From assembly GCA_002439285.1 (NCBI GenBank), contig DJTQ01000318.1:1-17821 (forward strand): DNA of 17,821 bases. Reading direction: 5' to 3'. This document shows, one piece after another, positions 7,809 to 15,131 of the stretch (positions within the stretch are counted from its first letter, which is position 1; each line of letters begins with the position of its first letter). Position numbers and translations under genes: made by a program. The notes below the pieces were generated by a model. It saw only the letters and a list, made by a program, of their open reading frames with translations, was not told where the DNA came from and searched no databases. The DNA comes from Paenibacillaceae bacterium UBA6304 (GTDB lineage: Bacteria > Bacillota > Bacilli > Paenibacillales > Paenibacillaceae).

Positions 7809-8901
7809 GCGCAATTGCCTCCTCTTCCCCCAACAACAATTCTTCAAGAATAAGATTTGCCACGATACCGGCAAAACCAGCCGCCTTGCGGAAGGTCGTT
7901 GTAACCGGGGTCCGGTCTTGTTCGTTTTCATTATTTTGAATGTTAGGTTTGAACAGAGAGCTCCTTCTCTCTGCCAGATCGCCAGCTACTTCTGCGAATT
8001 TGTTTAGTCCAATCCTTCGCACATCTTCCTTTGATGAACTTCGCAACAATGCCCAATAAAGCTCCCAGCCATTACTCCAATCCCGCGTCCACCAAGGTGC
8101 TTCCGTGGCTTCCGATGGGGGCTGCCGCATAGCTTCCACCAAAGTATCCACCGCTTGGGATGACACTTCGAGCCAACGCTCGTGTAGATCACTACTCAGC
8201 AGAGGAAGGGCTGTATGGCTAAGGGCGATAATTGTGGCTTGATAGAGTACACTGTTACCCATGTGTACAGAACCGTCCCAATGTTCAATGTAGGGCCACC
8301 ATCCCTTTTCATTTTTGCCAAAGCGGTCTGCCAGATGGGTGAAGATTTGCTGAACTTTCTTTAAATATTCCAAATTTCCTGAAAGCTCGTAAGCTCTGCC
8401 GAACGTATGGGCAGCGTACATATCCCCATTTAGCACATCAAAATCTGATCCGGGCCGCTTTAGAATCACCGCCGGATTTTGTACTGCCACCTGTGTCAAC
8501 AAGTATTCTGCGGATTGCAACAAACTTTCTTTAGCCGATAGGCTACCCGTGGCCTTGTGCACAAGGTAAAGACTATTTGCAACCGCGCCCACCTCTGCGA
8601 TATCCACCACCTCAGGTTCGCCTTTTTTTGCATAAAAAGGCTGACTGAAGGCACCGCCCGGCAATTGCCGCCGTCTCACTTCCAGCACGAGTTGACCGGC
8701 GATTTGCAATCCGTCACCGCCAGGGTTTATTTTCCCATCGAGCGCATACAACGAGGCTGCCAGCCCCGTCGTGCAGCAGCTTGCCCGGTCACCGAGCTCC
8801 TCATCAAATATATACAGTAATCCCGTTTCCGGGTCTTTATTAAGCAAGCTGTCAAAGTACGGCTTCATCCCGCTGATGATTTGTGGGGCAAGCTCTCTCA
8901 T
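7795..8901 (-). CDS. Alpha/alpha-toroid (six-hairpin-like) protein of unknown function
   Basis: This 368-residue, helix-rich soluble protein has no signal peptide. I do not recognise a defined family. Repeated helical pairs, aromatic- and acid-rich loops (GWWPYIEHWDGSVHMGNS, APWWTRDWSNGWELYW) and a conserved-looking CCTTGLAASLYAL near the N-terminus resemble the alpha/alpha toroid of six-hairpin glycosidases, GH88-like hydrolases or uronate epimerases. It lies between the permeases and the dehydrogenases, so intracellular hydrolysis or epimerization of the imported compound is plausible but inferred. The frame is open to 9045, inside the permease gene. ATG 8901 is preceded by AGGAG at nine bases and is chosen over ATG 8937 and 8910, which lack a suitably placed ribosome binding site. 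Confidence 0.65.
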   Translation of the reverse strand: MRELAPQIISGMKPYFDSLLNKDPETGLLYIFDEELGDRASCCTTGLAASLYALDGKINPGGDGLQIAGQLVLEVRRRQLPGGAFSQPFYAKKGEPEVVDIAEVGAVANSLYLVHKATGSLSAKESLLQSAEYLLTQVAVQNPAVILKRPGSDFDVLNGDMYAAHTFGRAYELSGNLEYLKKVQQIFTHLADRFGKNEKGWWPYIEHWDGSVHMGNSVLYQATIIALSHTALPLLSSDLHERWLEVSSQAVDTLVEAMRQPPSEATEAPWWTRDWSNGWELYWALLRSSSKEDVRRIGLNKFAEVAGDLAERRSSLFKPNIQNNENEQDRTPVTTTFRKAAGFAGIVANLILEELLLGEEEAIAHEQA

Positions 8902-8933
8902 GTCACTCATCTCCTGTAACTGTTCATTGCGGT

Positions 8934-9818
8934 TCATTTGGAGCCTGTCATCGTAATTCCTTCGATAAACACTTTTTGAACGAAGAAATACAATATTATG
9001 ATCGGGAGTGCAAACAATGCCGCGGCTGCCATCAACATTCCCCATTCAATGTTGTATTCGCCTATAAATGCCTTTAAGCCGACCGACAGTGTCCATTTCT
9101 CCGGATCGTTCAAGTAAATAAGCGGAAGCTGATAGTCCTTCCAGGAGTTCAAGAATACGAGCAATCCAACCGTAAATAATGCGGGACGCGATAAAGGCAA
9201 TATTATCTGCCAGTAGATCCGGAATTCCGAGGCTCCGTCGATTTTGGCGGATTCGGAAACTTCCTGCGGAATCCCCATAAAAAACTGCCGGAGCAAAAAG
9301 ATATAATAGGCCGCCCCAAAAAAGGCAGGGAGAATCAAAGGCCAGTAAGTGTTGACCATGTTCATTTTATTGAACAATACATAGAGGGGGATCATTGTAG
9401 CCTGGGAAGGCAGCATGATCGTTGCCATAATAATCATGAACAGAAAGTTTCTTCCTTTGAAAGGGATCCTGGCAAGCCCGTAAGCTGTCAAAGGTGCAGC
9501 GATTAGTTCCCCGGCCACGCATAGAAGAGACACGAACAAGGTGTTCATTGTGTATCTCATAAACGGGATGAAGTTAACCGCATTCGAGTAATTGGTCCAA
9601 TACAATTCTTTCGGCCACCATACAAAAGGTACGGCAAAAATATCATCGATCGATTTAACGGATGTTAGCAGCAAATAAGCAAAAGGCCCGAGAAAAAAGA
9701 TTCCGGCAAAACACAGGAGTAAATGCCTGGTCACAGAACCTGCTCTTTTTTTCATAGATGGTTTTTTCTTACTGGATTCCACCGAGAGGGATTCGGAAGC
9801 AAGGGAAAGGTTGGACAT
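8934..9818 (-). CDS. Carbohydrate ABC transporter permease, MalG type
   Basis: This 294-residue inner-membrane protein has about six transmembrane segments. The first is near residue 33 (RHLLLCFAGIFFLGPFAYLL), after a basic cytoplasmic N-terminus. The EAA loop that contacts the ATPase is at 188-211 (SESAKIDGASEFRIYWQI...), and the protein ends in a short basic tail (VFIEGITMTGSK) typical of MalG-like subunits. It pairs with the adjacent MalF-type subunit to import a carbohydrate. ATG 9818 overlaps the upstream TAA by one base (TAATG) and is preceded by a near-perfect GGAGGTGATA, indicating translational coupling. Confidence 0.93.
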   Translation of the reverse strand: MSNLSLASESLSVESSKKKPSMKKRAGSVTRHLLLCFAGIFFLGPFAYLLLTSVKSIDDIFAVPFVWWPKELYWTNYSNAVNFIPFMRYTMNTLFVSLLCVAGELIAAPLTAYGLARIPFKGRNFLFMIIMATIMLPSQATMIPLYVLFNKMNMVNTYWPLILPAFFGAAYYIFLLRQFFMGIPQEVSESAKIDGASEFRIYWQIILPLSRPALFTVGLLVFLNSWKDYQLPLIYLNDPEKWTLSVGLKAFIGEYNIEWGMLMAAAALFALPIIILYFFVQKVFIEGITMTGSK

Positions 9819-10747
9819 TACTTATCACCTCCATAGTAAACCCACTTCGCAGAAGTCTTGAAAATAATAAAAGCAAAAAACATGACCACCATGAAGAGCA
9901 TCCACGCCATGGCCGATGCATATCCCATATCCAGGAAAGAAAAGGCCTGCTGATATAAATAGATGGAATAAAACAACAGGGAATTTTCGGGCCCGCCGGT
10001 TGACTGTGTTGCTTCGGCAAAGACCATCCCTTCCGTGAAATATTGAAATGAAGCGATGAGCATCATAATCAACTGGAATAATGTCATGGGAGAAATAAAC
10101 GGGAACGTAACCGTCCAGAATTGTCTCCATTTGCTTGCGCCGTCAATCTCTGCGGCTTCGTAGAACATTTTCGGCACATCCTGAAGTGCGGCCAAATACA
10201 TGACTGTGATTGTGCCTGTACCCCAGAATCCCATTAGAACCAGGGAAGGCTTGGTCCAATCCGGGTCAATCAGCCAGTTAGGACCGGTAATCCCTATATA
10301 ACTAAGTCCCATGTTGATAAGCCCGTATTGAGAGTTCAACAACCACATCCACAGCAGAGAACCTGCAACAGCCGGAACTAATGTAGGCAAGAAATAAATC
10401 GTGCGGTAAATGCTCTGACCCTTCACCTTAGTATTTAGAAGCAAGGCCATGACTAAGGCATAAGCTAAATGCGGAACAACGCCAACGATCGTAATATATA
10501 AAGTGTTATACATGGATAAATAAAACTTTTCGTCCCGGAACAACTCCGTATAATTCCTCAATCCTAACCACTCAGGCGCTTTAAATAAATTATATTCAGT
10601 CAAGCTGTAATAAAATGAGGCCGCAACAGGGTACAACTGAAAAATTAAAAATCCTATAATCCAAGGGCTAGTAAATAAAAGTCCTGTGAGCAGTACTTTC
10701 CGTTCTCTCTTTCGAATGCCGACTGTATTACTGCTCTTTTCCGTCAT
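9818..10747 (-). CDS. Carbohydrate ABC transporter permease, MalF type
   Basis: This 309-residue permease has six predicted transmembrane segments, the first at about 19-40 (LLTGLLFTSPWIIGFLIFQL), and the EAA loop at 197-220 (EAAEIDGASKWRQFWTVTFP). The conserved WLGLRNYTELF segment after TM1 is typical of MalF/UgpA-type subunits of CUT1 transporters. The frame is open to 10801, but ATG 10747 has GAGGAGG seven bases upstream and gives a normal length. No ATPase gene is present in the locus; in Bacillota such importers usually share a distant MsmX/UgpC-type ATPase. Confidence 0.93.
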   Translation of the reverse strand: MTEKSSNTVGIRKRERKVLLTGLLFTSPWIIGFLIFQLYPVAASFYYSLTEYNLFKAPEWLGLRNYTELFRDEKFYLSMYNTLYITIVGVVPHLAYALVMALLLNTKVKGQSIYRTIYFLPTLVPAVAGSLLWMWLLNSQYGLINMGLSYIGITGPNWLIDPDWTKPSLVLMGFWGTGTITVMYLAALQDVPKMFYEAAEIDGASKWRQFWTVTFPFISPMTLFQLIMMLIASFQYFTEGMVFAEATQSTGGPENSLLFYSIYLYQQAFSFLDMGYASAMAWMLFMVVMFFAFIIFKTSAKWVYYGGDK

Positions 10748-10776
10748 TAAACCGCCTCCTCGATTTGCCGGGATAA

Positions 10777-10799
10777 GCGGTCCGAATCCACCGGACCGC
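10777..10799 (-). other. Intercistronic GC-rich stem-loop after the binding-protein gene
   Basis: This is a perfect eight-pair stem, GCGGTCCG/CGGACCGC, with a seven-base loop, located between the solute-binding protein stop and the first permease start. No T-run follows, so it is not a normal terminator. Similar hairpins after binding-protein genes are known to stabilize the upstream mRNA and give more binding protein than permease; that role here is inferred. Confidence 0.65.
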
Positions 10800-10803
10800 A
10801 ACT

Positions 10804-12126
10804 TCAGCTATGTTTGTCTACAAGCGGCTGAATTTTATCTGCTACGTTATCCATTGCCTCTTGAGGTGACAAGGAACCTTTAAGCGCCTTCTCTGTCTCT
10901 TCCGATAAGGATTGCAAATACTCGCTAATGTAAGGACTGTTCGGAAATCCATTCAGATTTTCACTCTTCGCTTTTTCATAAAACGTCCACATCGTCTTAT
11001 TCTCTTCACTTAACAACCGGTTATCATCCAGTGCCGTAATGATTGTCGGGATGACATGTCCATCCAATGAAAACTGAATCTGTGTATCCGTAGTCATTAG
11101 ATATTGTATGAATTCCCAGGCCTCCTCCGAATGTTTAGCTTTTGTCGGAATAAATACGGCACGCGGGCTGACCATACCGGAGCCTTTGAGCTCAGGATGA
11201 GCTTCCGGATATGGAAAATCAGCAACGCCGATAGGACCATCCTCCGTTCTTTCCTGCATGAAGTTATACTCCCAGCCGATATACATCGCCAATTGTCCGG
11301 TCAACAACGGATCTTGTGGCGTGCCGCGTTTGCCCATTCCCGATTTGAACTTATCGATTTGGCTTTGACCGAATTCTTCATAGAAGGAACGTTGGTAAGC
11401 GATCGCTTGTACGTTGGCCTCTGCGTTCGGAGTCACCTTGCCTGTGGCCTCGTCATACCAGGAGCCACCAAAGATCACCGGCCAGAACACATTATCAATC
11501 CATGGATAGTCTGGAATAAAACCGATTTGCGAAATATTTCCACTGTCATCCCTTTTCGTCAGTTGCTTGGCATAATCAAACAACTGCTCCAATGTTTCTG
11601 GAGGTGATGTTATTCCGGCTTCCTTAAAAGCCGCTTTATTGTACATCAGTGAACTGCCTATACTCATCGTAAATGGCATTGCGTAATATTTATCATTCAC
11701 TTTCATCCGATCCATGGCTGCCGGAATAATTGTGTTTATATCAAACTCATCTTTGGCTATATTGTCGGTTAAATCTAGGATAGCGCCTGCATCGGCCCAG
11801 GGTCCGACATTGTCCCAGTACGTGAGTACAACATCGGGCGCCGCACCGCCAGATATGGCGGTCAATTGCTTCGTCGGATCCTGATTTCCAAGAATTTTAA
11901 CCTTAATCCGATCCTGGCTCTGATTGAAGTTCTCGACGGTTTTCTTAATTGGATCGGCATCCGCATCGGTATAAGTATGCCAGAAGGAAATTTCCACTTT
12001 TCCGGCCGACTTCCCCGTTGCACCGTTATTAGTGCTGCTTTCATTCGAACTGCAACCCGCAAGAAGTGAGGCTGTGACTACGATAGAGGCAATCATTCCA
12101 AAAGCTTTGTTCTTGAATACTGACAA
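10804..12126 (-). CDS. Extracellular solute-binding lipoprotein, family 1 (sugar ABC importer)
   Basis: This 440-residue lipoprotein delivers the substrate to the adjacent permeases. The N-terminus MSVFKNKAFGMIASIV is a lipoprotein signal peptide ending in the lipobox LLAGC, with C25 as the acylated residue, followed by a Ser/Asn/Gly-rich linker. The mature part has the family-1 pattern ISFWHTYTDADADPIKK, and GGSWYDEATGKVTP and EEAWEFIQYLMT further on. Tryptophan and tyrosine residues are spread along the presumed cleft. The frame opens at 12162, but a TTG at 12126 lies six bases after AAGGGGGG, and the ATG at 12162 has no ribosome binding site in front of it, so TTG is chosen. The 195-base gap upstream contains a candidate internal promoter. 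Confidence 0.92.
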   Translation of the reverse strand: MSVFKNKAFGMIASIVVTASLLAGCSSNESSTNNGATGKSAGKVEISFWHTYTDADADPIKKTVENFNQSQDRIKVKILGNQDPTKQLTAISGGAAPDVVLTYWDNVGPWADAGAILDLTDNIAKDEFDINTIIPAAMDRMKVNDKYYAMPFTMSIGSSLMYNKAAFKEAGITSPPETLEQLFDYAKQLTKRDDSGNISQIGFIPDYPWIDNVFWPVIFGGSWYDEATGKVTPNAEANVQAIAYQRSFYEEFGQSQIDKFKSGMGKRGTPQDPLLTGQLAMYIGWEYNFMQERTEDGPIGVADFPYPEAHPELKGSGMVSPRAVFIPTKAKHSEEAWEFIQYLMTTDTQIQFSLDGHVIPTIITALDDNRLLSEENKTMWTFYEKAKSENLNGFPNSPYISEYLQSLSEETEKALKGSLSPQEAMDNVADKIQPLVDKHS

Positions 12127-12254
12127 ATTGGTTCCCCCCTTAATTAGAATCATAAAATTCAAATTAATCTCGAGACTTACCGGATATGAAGTCAGGCTCC
12201 GACCCGCTTAATAACCACCCCCTTAAAAGTAATCAAGGATTGAATAACGTTTTT

Positions 12255-12287
12255 ATTATAATTGATAGTGAAAATAACCTTTATTTT
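12255..12287 (-). promoter_or_regulatory. Candidate promoter -10 plus 17-base palindrome before the binding-protein gene
   Basis: On the minus strand a perfect TATAAT lies at 12260-12255. About 11 bases upstream, covering the -35 position, is the inverted repeat AAAATAA-N3-TTATTTT (12271-12287). No good -35 hexamer is seen at 16-18 bases, as in activator-dependent promoters. The palindrome could be a repressor or activator operator giving separate control of the transporter. AT-rich sequence makes chance occurrence possible. Confidence 0.4.
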
Positions 12288-12293
12288 ACGAGT

Positions 12294-12318
12294 AAACTGC
12301 GGATATTTCCTCCAGTTT
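12294..12318. other. Stem-loop at the 3' end of the enolase-superfamily gene
   Basis: AAACTG/CAGTTT flank an inner GGA/TCC pairing with a four-base loop, just beyond the stop codon at 12322. On the minus strand it has no T-run, so termination would be weak. It may define the 3' end of a separate short transcript or simply protect the mRNA. Confidence 0.35.
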
Positions 12319-12321
12319 TTG

Positions 12322-13461
12322 TTATGAAGGATCCCCATATTCTCCATAGCAGTAACGTTGCAACTTGTCCATTGAGATCTCGCATCCGATTCCGGGCCTG
12401 TCAGGTAAAAGTACCCTACCTTCCTTAATCTCGGGGCCATCGATGACTGGATCATCTTCCAAAAATAAAGGGCCGTTCAAATCGACCGGATCGGTAATTT
12501 GCAAGTAGTTAAACAAATGCGCACTTGCCGTCAAGCCGAGCCTTGACTCCGTCAGCCCTCCCCCAAGCAATCCGAGTCCCGCTTCTCTTGCTAGTTCTCC
12601 GCACAATCTGGCACCGGACAAGCCCCCCATCTTAGTGAGCTTGATTACAACCGTATCGCACGCTTCCGCCCGAATGGCCTGCAGCAGGTCAACGGCAGTC
12701 CATATGCTCTCGTCAAGCGCAACGGGAATAGAGGTTCTTCTTCTCAGCGCTGCATGTCCGGATAAATCGCCGGCTCGCAGTGGCTGCTCAAACACATCTA
12801 CACCGATTTGTTCCATCTGTTTGGCAAGCTTGACTGCCTGCTGCAGATTGTAGGCCTGATTGGCATCCACCCGCAAAAACAAATCGGGAGCCGAGCTCTT
12901 TACAGCGTGCAGAATTTCAATATCCTGCAGCGGATTGATTCCGAGTTTCACATCCAGACCCTTGTACCCGTGTGTATAGGCGTACAAGGCTTTTTGCTCC
13001 GCTTCCTCCGGGCTCGCCGTACTGATGAGATAGGAAAGTTGTGAAGTCTGCTGAAATCCGGAGAACCACAGATCGGCCAGCCGGTTGTCGTCGGCAACAC
13101 CGATCAAATCATGCAGCGCCATATCCACCGCAGCCTTCGCAATAGGTTGTCCGTTTCCAACTCCCCCTTTAATCTCCTTGTTCATTAACATATGAATGTG
13201 AGAAAGGTCTCTTACATTTTCGCCCAGCAAAACAGGCCTTATATAGCGTAGAAGCGTACTTGTTACAGACTCAAGAGTTTCATAGCTCCATCTATGGCTT
13301 GGACGGGCTTCACCCCATCCCTCCACACCGTTATCTGCAGTCACTTTCACATATACATGGGGGGCGCCACAATTTCTATTTCCTACCGAGCCGCTGGAGA
13401 TTGTAAAATCCTGCTTCATGGGGAGATTCAACGGGTATATCTCAATGTTAGAAATATTCAC
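12322..13461 (-). CDS. Enolase-superfamily enzyme, mandelate racemase/muconate lactonizing type
   Basis: This 379-residue enzyme has the capping domain (about 1-130) and modified TIM barrel of the superfamily, which abstracts a proton alpha to a carboxylate. Predicted Mg2+ ligands are D199 (RVDANQAY), E225 (FEQPL) and D250 (ALDES). A lysine on the opposite face is present in VIKLTKMGG (K274/K277). The strand-2 K-x-K motif reads D170-V-K172, so the first lysine is missing while K172 remains. The overall pattern is closest to the MLE/dipeptide-epimerase branch, but the locus suggests a sugar-acid dehydratase; both are possible. The GTG at 13461 is supported by GGAGG nine bases upstream; an ATG two bases upstream is out of frame and followed directly by a stop. 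It is the first gene of the locus. Confidence 0.87.
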   Translation of the reverse strand: MNISNIEIYPLNLPMKQDFTISSGSVGNRNCGAPHVYVKVTADNGVEGWGEARPSHRWSYETLESVTSTLLRYIRPVLLGENVRDLSHIHMLMNKEIKGGVGNGQPIAKAAVDMALHDLIGVADDNRLADLWFSGFQQTSQLSYLISTASPEEAEQKALYAYTHGYKGLDVKLGINPLQDIEILHAVKSSAPDLFLRVDANQAYNLQQAVKLAKQMEQIGVDVFEQPLRAGDLSGHAALRRRTSIPVALDESIWTAVDLLQAIRAEACDTVVIKLTKMGGLSGARLCGELAREAGLGLLGGGLTESRLGLTASAHLFNYLQITDPVDLNGPLFLEDDPVIDGPEIKEGRVLLPDRPGIGCEISMDKLQRYCYGEYGDPS

Positions 13462-13515
13462 ATAATCACTCCTCCACTTTTGTATTATATTTCTCTTTAT
13501 TGCTTCTATTGTAAT

Positions 13516-13585
13516 GCGACAGACGGAAAAAATCTTTATTTTGTCGATTTAAAGACAATTTTTTCTCCATTTGGCGACAACGGAA
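13516..13585. promoter_or_regulatory. Repeated GCGACA / TTGTC elements, putative operator array
   Basis: Two direct repeats, GCGACAGACGGAA (13516-13528) and GCGACAACGGAA (13574-13585), are 58 bases apart. They flank an inverted repeat TTGTC-N8-GACAA (13541-13558). All share the core CGACA or its complement. They lie 55-125 bases upstream of the first gene of the catabolic locus, where a regulator such as the one encoded at 303-1655 would be expected to bind. Confidence 0.45.
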
Positions 13586-13631
13586 GGATAAACCTTTTCT
13601 TCAATGTCATAAAAATTAACATATAATATTT

Positions 13632-13645
13632 TGGAAACGTTTACT
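13632..13645. promoter_or_regulatory. cre-like catabolite-repression site (CcpA/LacI-type operator)
   Basis: TGGAAACGTTTACT agrees with the cre pattern TGWAANCGNTNWCA except at two positions, and contains the near-palindrome GGAAACGTTTAC with the central CG typical of CcpA and LacI-family operators. It sits in the divergent region between the catabolic locus and the permease gene, so it could act on either or both. Confidence 0.5.
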
Positions 13646-13693
13646 TTTATTGAGTGTTAATGATCGCTGATCAAGCTGACCCTTCAAGTAACC

Positions 13694-13710
13694 TGTAACC
13701 TATTATGATA
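13694..13710. promoter_or_regulatory. GlnR/TnrA-like site overlapping a -10-like element of the permease gene
   Basis: TGTAA-N7-TGATA fits the nitrogen-regulator pattern TGTNA-N7-TNACA at seven of eight fixed positions. It overlaps TATGAT (13704-13709), the best -10-like hexamer ahead of the plus-strand permease; no clear -35 was found. A tandem GTAACCT repeat (13687-13700) and a ten-base palindrome GCACATGTGC (13724-13733) lie on either side. The remaining parts of 13462-13760 show nothing else recognisable. Confidence 0.35.
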
Positions 13711-13760
13711 CATACTCCTTGTGGCACATGTGCATCTTAATCCTAGAGGAGGAATGTGAA

Positions 13761-15131
13761 ATGGGTTCACCTGAAGAAGGCAACTCAAAGTCTTCGAGTC
13801 AAAAGAAGAATAAGGACGGTTTAAAATGGTGGCAGCTCTCTCTCCTCGGCATCGGGTGTACCATTGGGACGGGGTATTTTCTTGGTTCCGGCATTGGCAT
13901 CAAGCTGACGGGTCCTTCTATGGTGATTTCATTCCTAATCGCAGCGATCGGAACCTACATCGTGTTTCATTTTTTGGCCAAAATGACCACAGCGGATCCT
14001 CAAGAAGGCTCCTTCTGTTATTATGCGGGTAAAGCGTTCGGCCGCTGGGCCCGGTTCGGAAGCGCATGGAATTATTGGAGCACGAAAATTCTGATTATGG
14101 GCAGTCAGTTAACGGCTCTCTCCATTCTGACCCAATTTTGGTTTCCCCAGATTCCATTATGGATATTTGCGGCGGTGTACGCCGTATTATCGATTGTTGT
14201 CGTTCTCCTGGGCACCAAAGGATTTGATAAGGTGGAGAATGTCTTGGCCGTTATTAAAACAGCGGCAATATTTATGTTCATTCTGCTTGCTGCCGCCGCG
14301 CTTATAGGATGGATTCGCGGAGGCAGCGACGAAAGGCCGGGTATTCCCCACTCGCTTGGGCTAGTATTCCCCGGCGGTTTTACCGCATTCTGGTCCTCCC
14401 TCCTGTATGCCTTTTATGCGTATGGAGGGGTTGAAACCATCGGCTTAATGTCCATGCAGCTTAAAAACAAGAAGGATGCCCCCAAATCAGGGAAAGTCAT
14501 GCTCATCGGACTGACCTTCATCTATATGATATCCATCGGGCTTGTGGTCTTCATGGTTTCGAACAACCTTTTAAGCGAGAAAGAAAGTCCCTTCGTTACG
14601 GCGCTGTCCAGTTATCGCTTAGCCTTTTTTCCCCATGTATTCAATGGAGCGATCATTATAGCAGGATTCTCGACGATGAGTGCCTCGTTATTTGCCGTGG
14701 TTAACTTACTTGTTACAATGGCTAAGGATGGCGATGCGCCAGGTATTTTTACGAAGAAGTTGGAGAAGTTCCGGAAGTTGCCTCTGCCCTCCTTGGCGCT
14801 TGCCGCGATCGGCTTGTCCGCTTCGATCATCACGGCACTTCTGCTGCCGGGAAAAATATACGAATATATAACGACGGCCGCCGGTATCCTCCAAATGTAC
14901 AATTGGTCGTTTATTATCATATCCGCATATAAAGTTTTAAAAGTAAAAATCAAGGATGTGATTTTGGGGGGAATTGGGATCATTCTTCTCCTGGGCGCAG
15001 TTACCGGAACGATCATGGAAAAAAGCATCCGACCCGGTTTTTTCGCCAGCTTGGTCCTGGCTGTGATCGTCGCCGGCGTGACGCTTATTATGGTTAAAAT
15101 ATGGAAAAAAGAAAGGGTGTCTTCTCCATAA
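13761..15131 (+). CDS. APC-superfamily amino acid permease
   Basis: This 456-residue integral membrane protein has about 12 transmembrane segments. A short charged N-terminus rich in Ser and Lys precedes TM1, which carries the glycine-rich motif GIGCTIGTGYFLGSG (30-44) that binds the substrate amino and carboxyl groups in APC transporters. A second conserved helix reads SSLLYAFYAYGGVETIG (TM6). It most likely imports an amino acid with H+ or Na+. Convergent asnA and the nearby asparaginase suggest asparagine, aspartate or a related amino acid, but specificity cannot be read from the sequence. The frame opens at 13719; ATG 13761 is chosen because GAGGAGG lies eight bases upstream. It is divergent from the catabolic locus. 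Confidence 0.87.
   Translation: MGSPEEGNSKSSSQKKNKDGLKWWQLSLLGIGCTIGTGYFLGSGIGIKLTGPSMVISFLIAAIGTYIVFHFLAKMTTADPQEGSFCYYAGKAFGRWARFGSAWNYWSTKILIMGSQLTALSILTQFWFPQIPLWIFAAVYAVLSIVVVLLGTKGFDKVENVLAVIKTAAIFMFILLAAAALIGWIRGGSDERPGIPHSLGLVFPGGFTAFWSSLLYAFYAYGGVETIGLMSMQLKNKKDAPKSGKVMLIGLTFIYMISIGLVVFMVSNNLLSEKESPFVTALSSYRLAFFPHVFNGAIIIAGFSTMSASLFAVVNLLVTMAKDGDAPGIFTKKLEKFRKLPLPSLALAAIGLSASIITALLLPGKIYEYITTAAGILQMYNWSFIIISAYKVLKVKIKDVILGGIGIILLLGAVTGTIMEKSIRPGFFASLVLAVIVAGVTLIMVKIWKKERVSSP

Noticed and set aside
7809..7931. N-terminal extension of the canonical Gfo/Idh protein
   Set aside because: It overlaps the toroid gene out of frame; ATG 7808 has AGGAGG and gives the standard Rossmann start.
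8902..9045. N-terminal extension of the toroid protein
   Set aside because: It lies within the permease coding sequence in another frame, has no ribosome binding site, and is unlike the rest of the protein.
11104..11607. Plus-strand 167-codon open frame inside the solute-binding protein gene
   Set aside because: It is fully antisense to a clear lipoprotein gene, with no recognisable domain or ribosome binding site.
12241..12254. cre-like TGAATAACGTTTTT near the internal promoter
   Set aside because: The spacing between TG and the central CG is one base too long for the cre pattern.
13462..13500. TATAAT just upstream of the enolase-superfamily gene (minus strand)
   Set aside because: The transcription start would fall almost on the ribosome binding site and no -35 hexamer is found at a normal distance, so it is not listed as a promoter.
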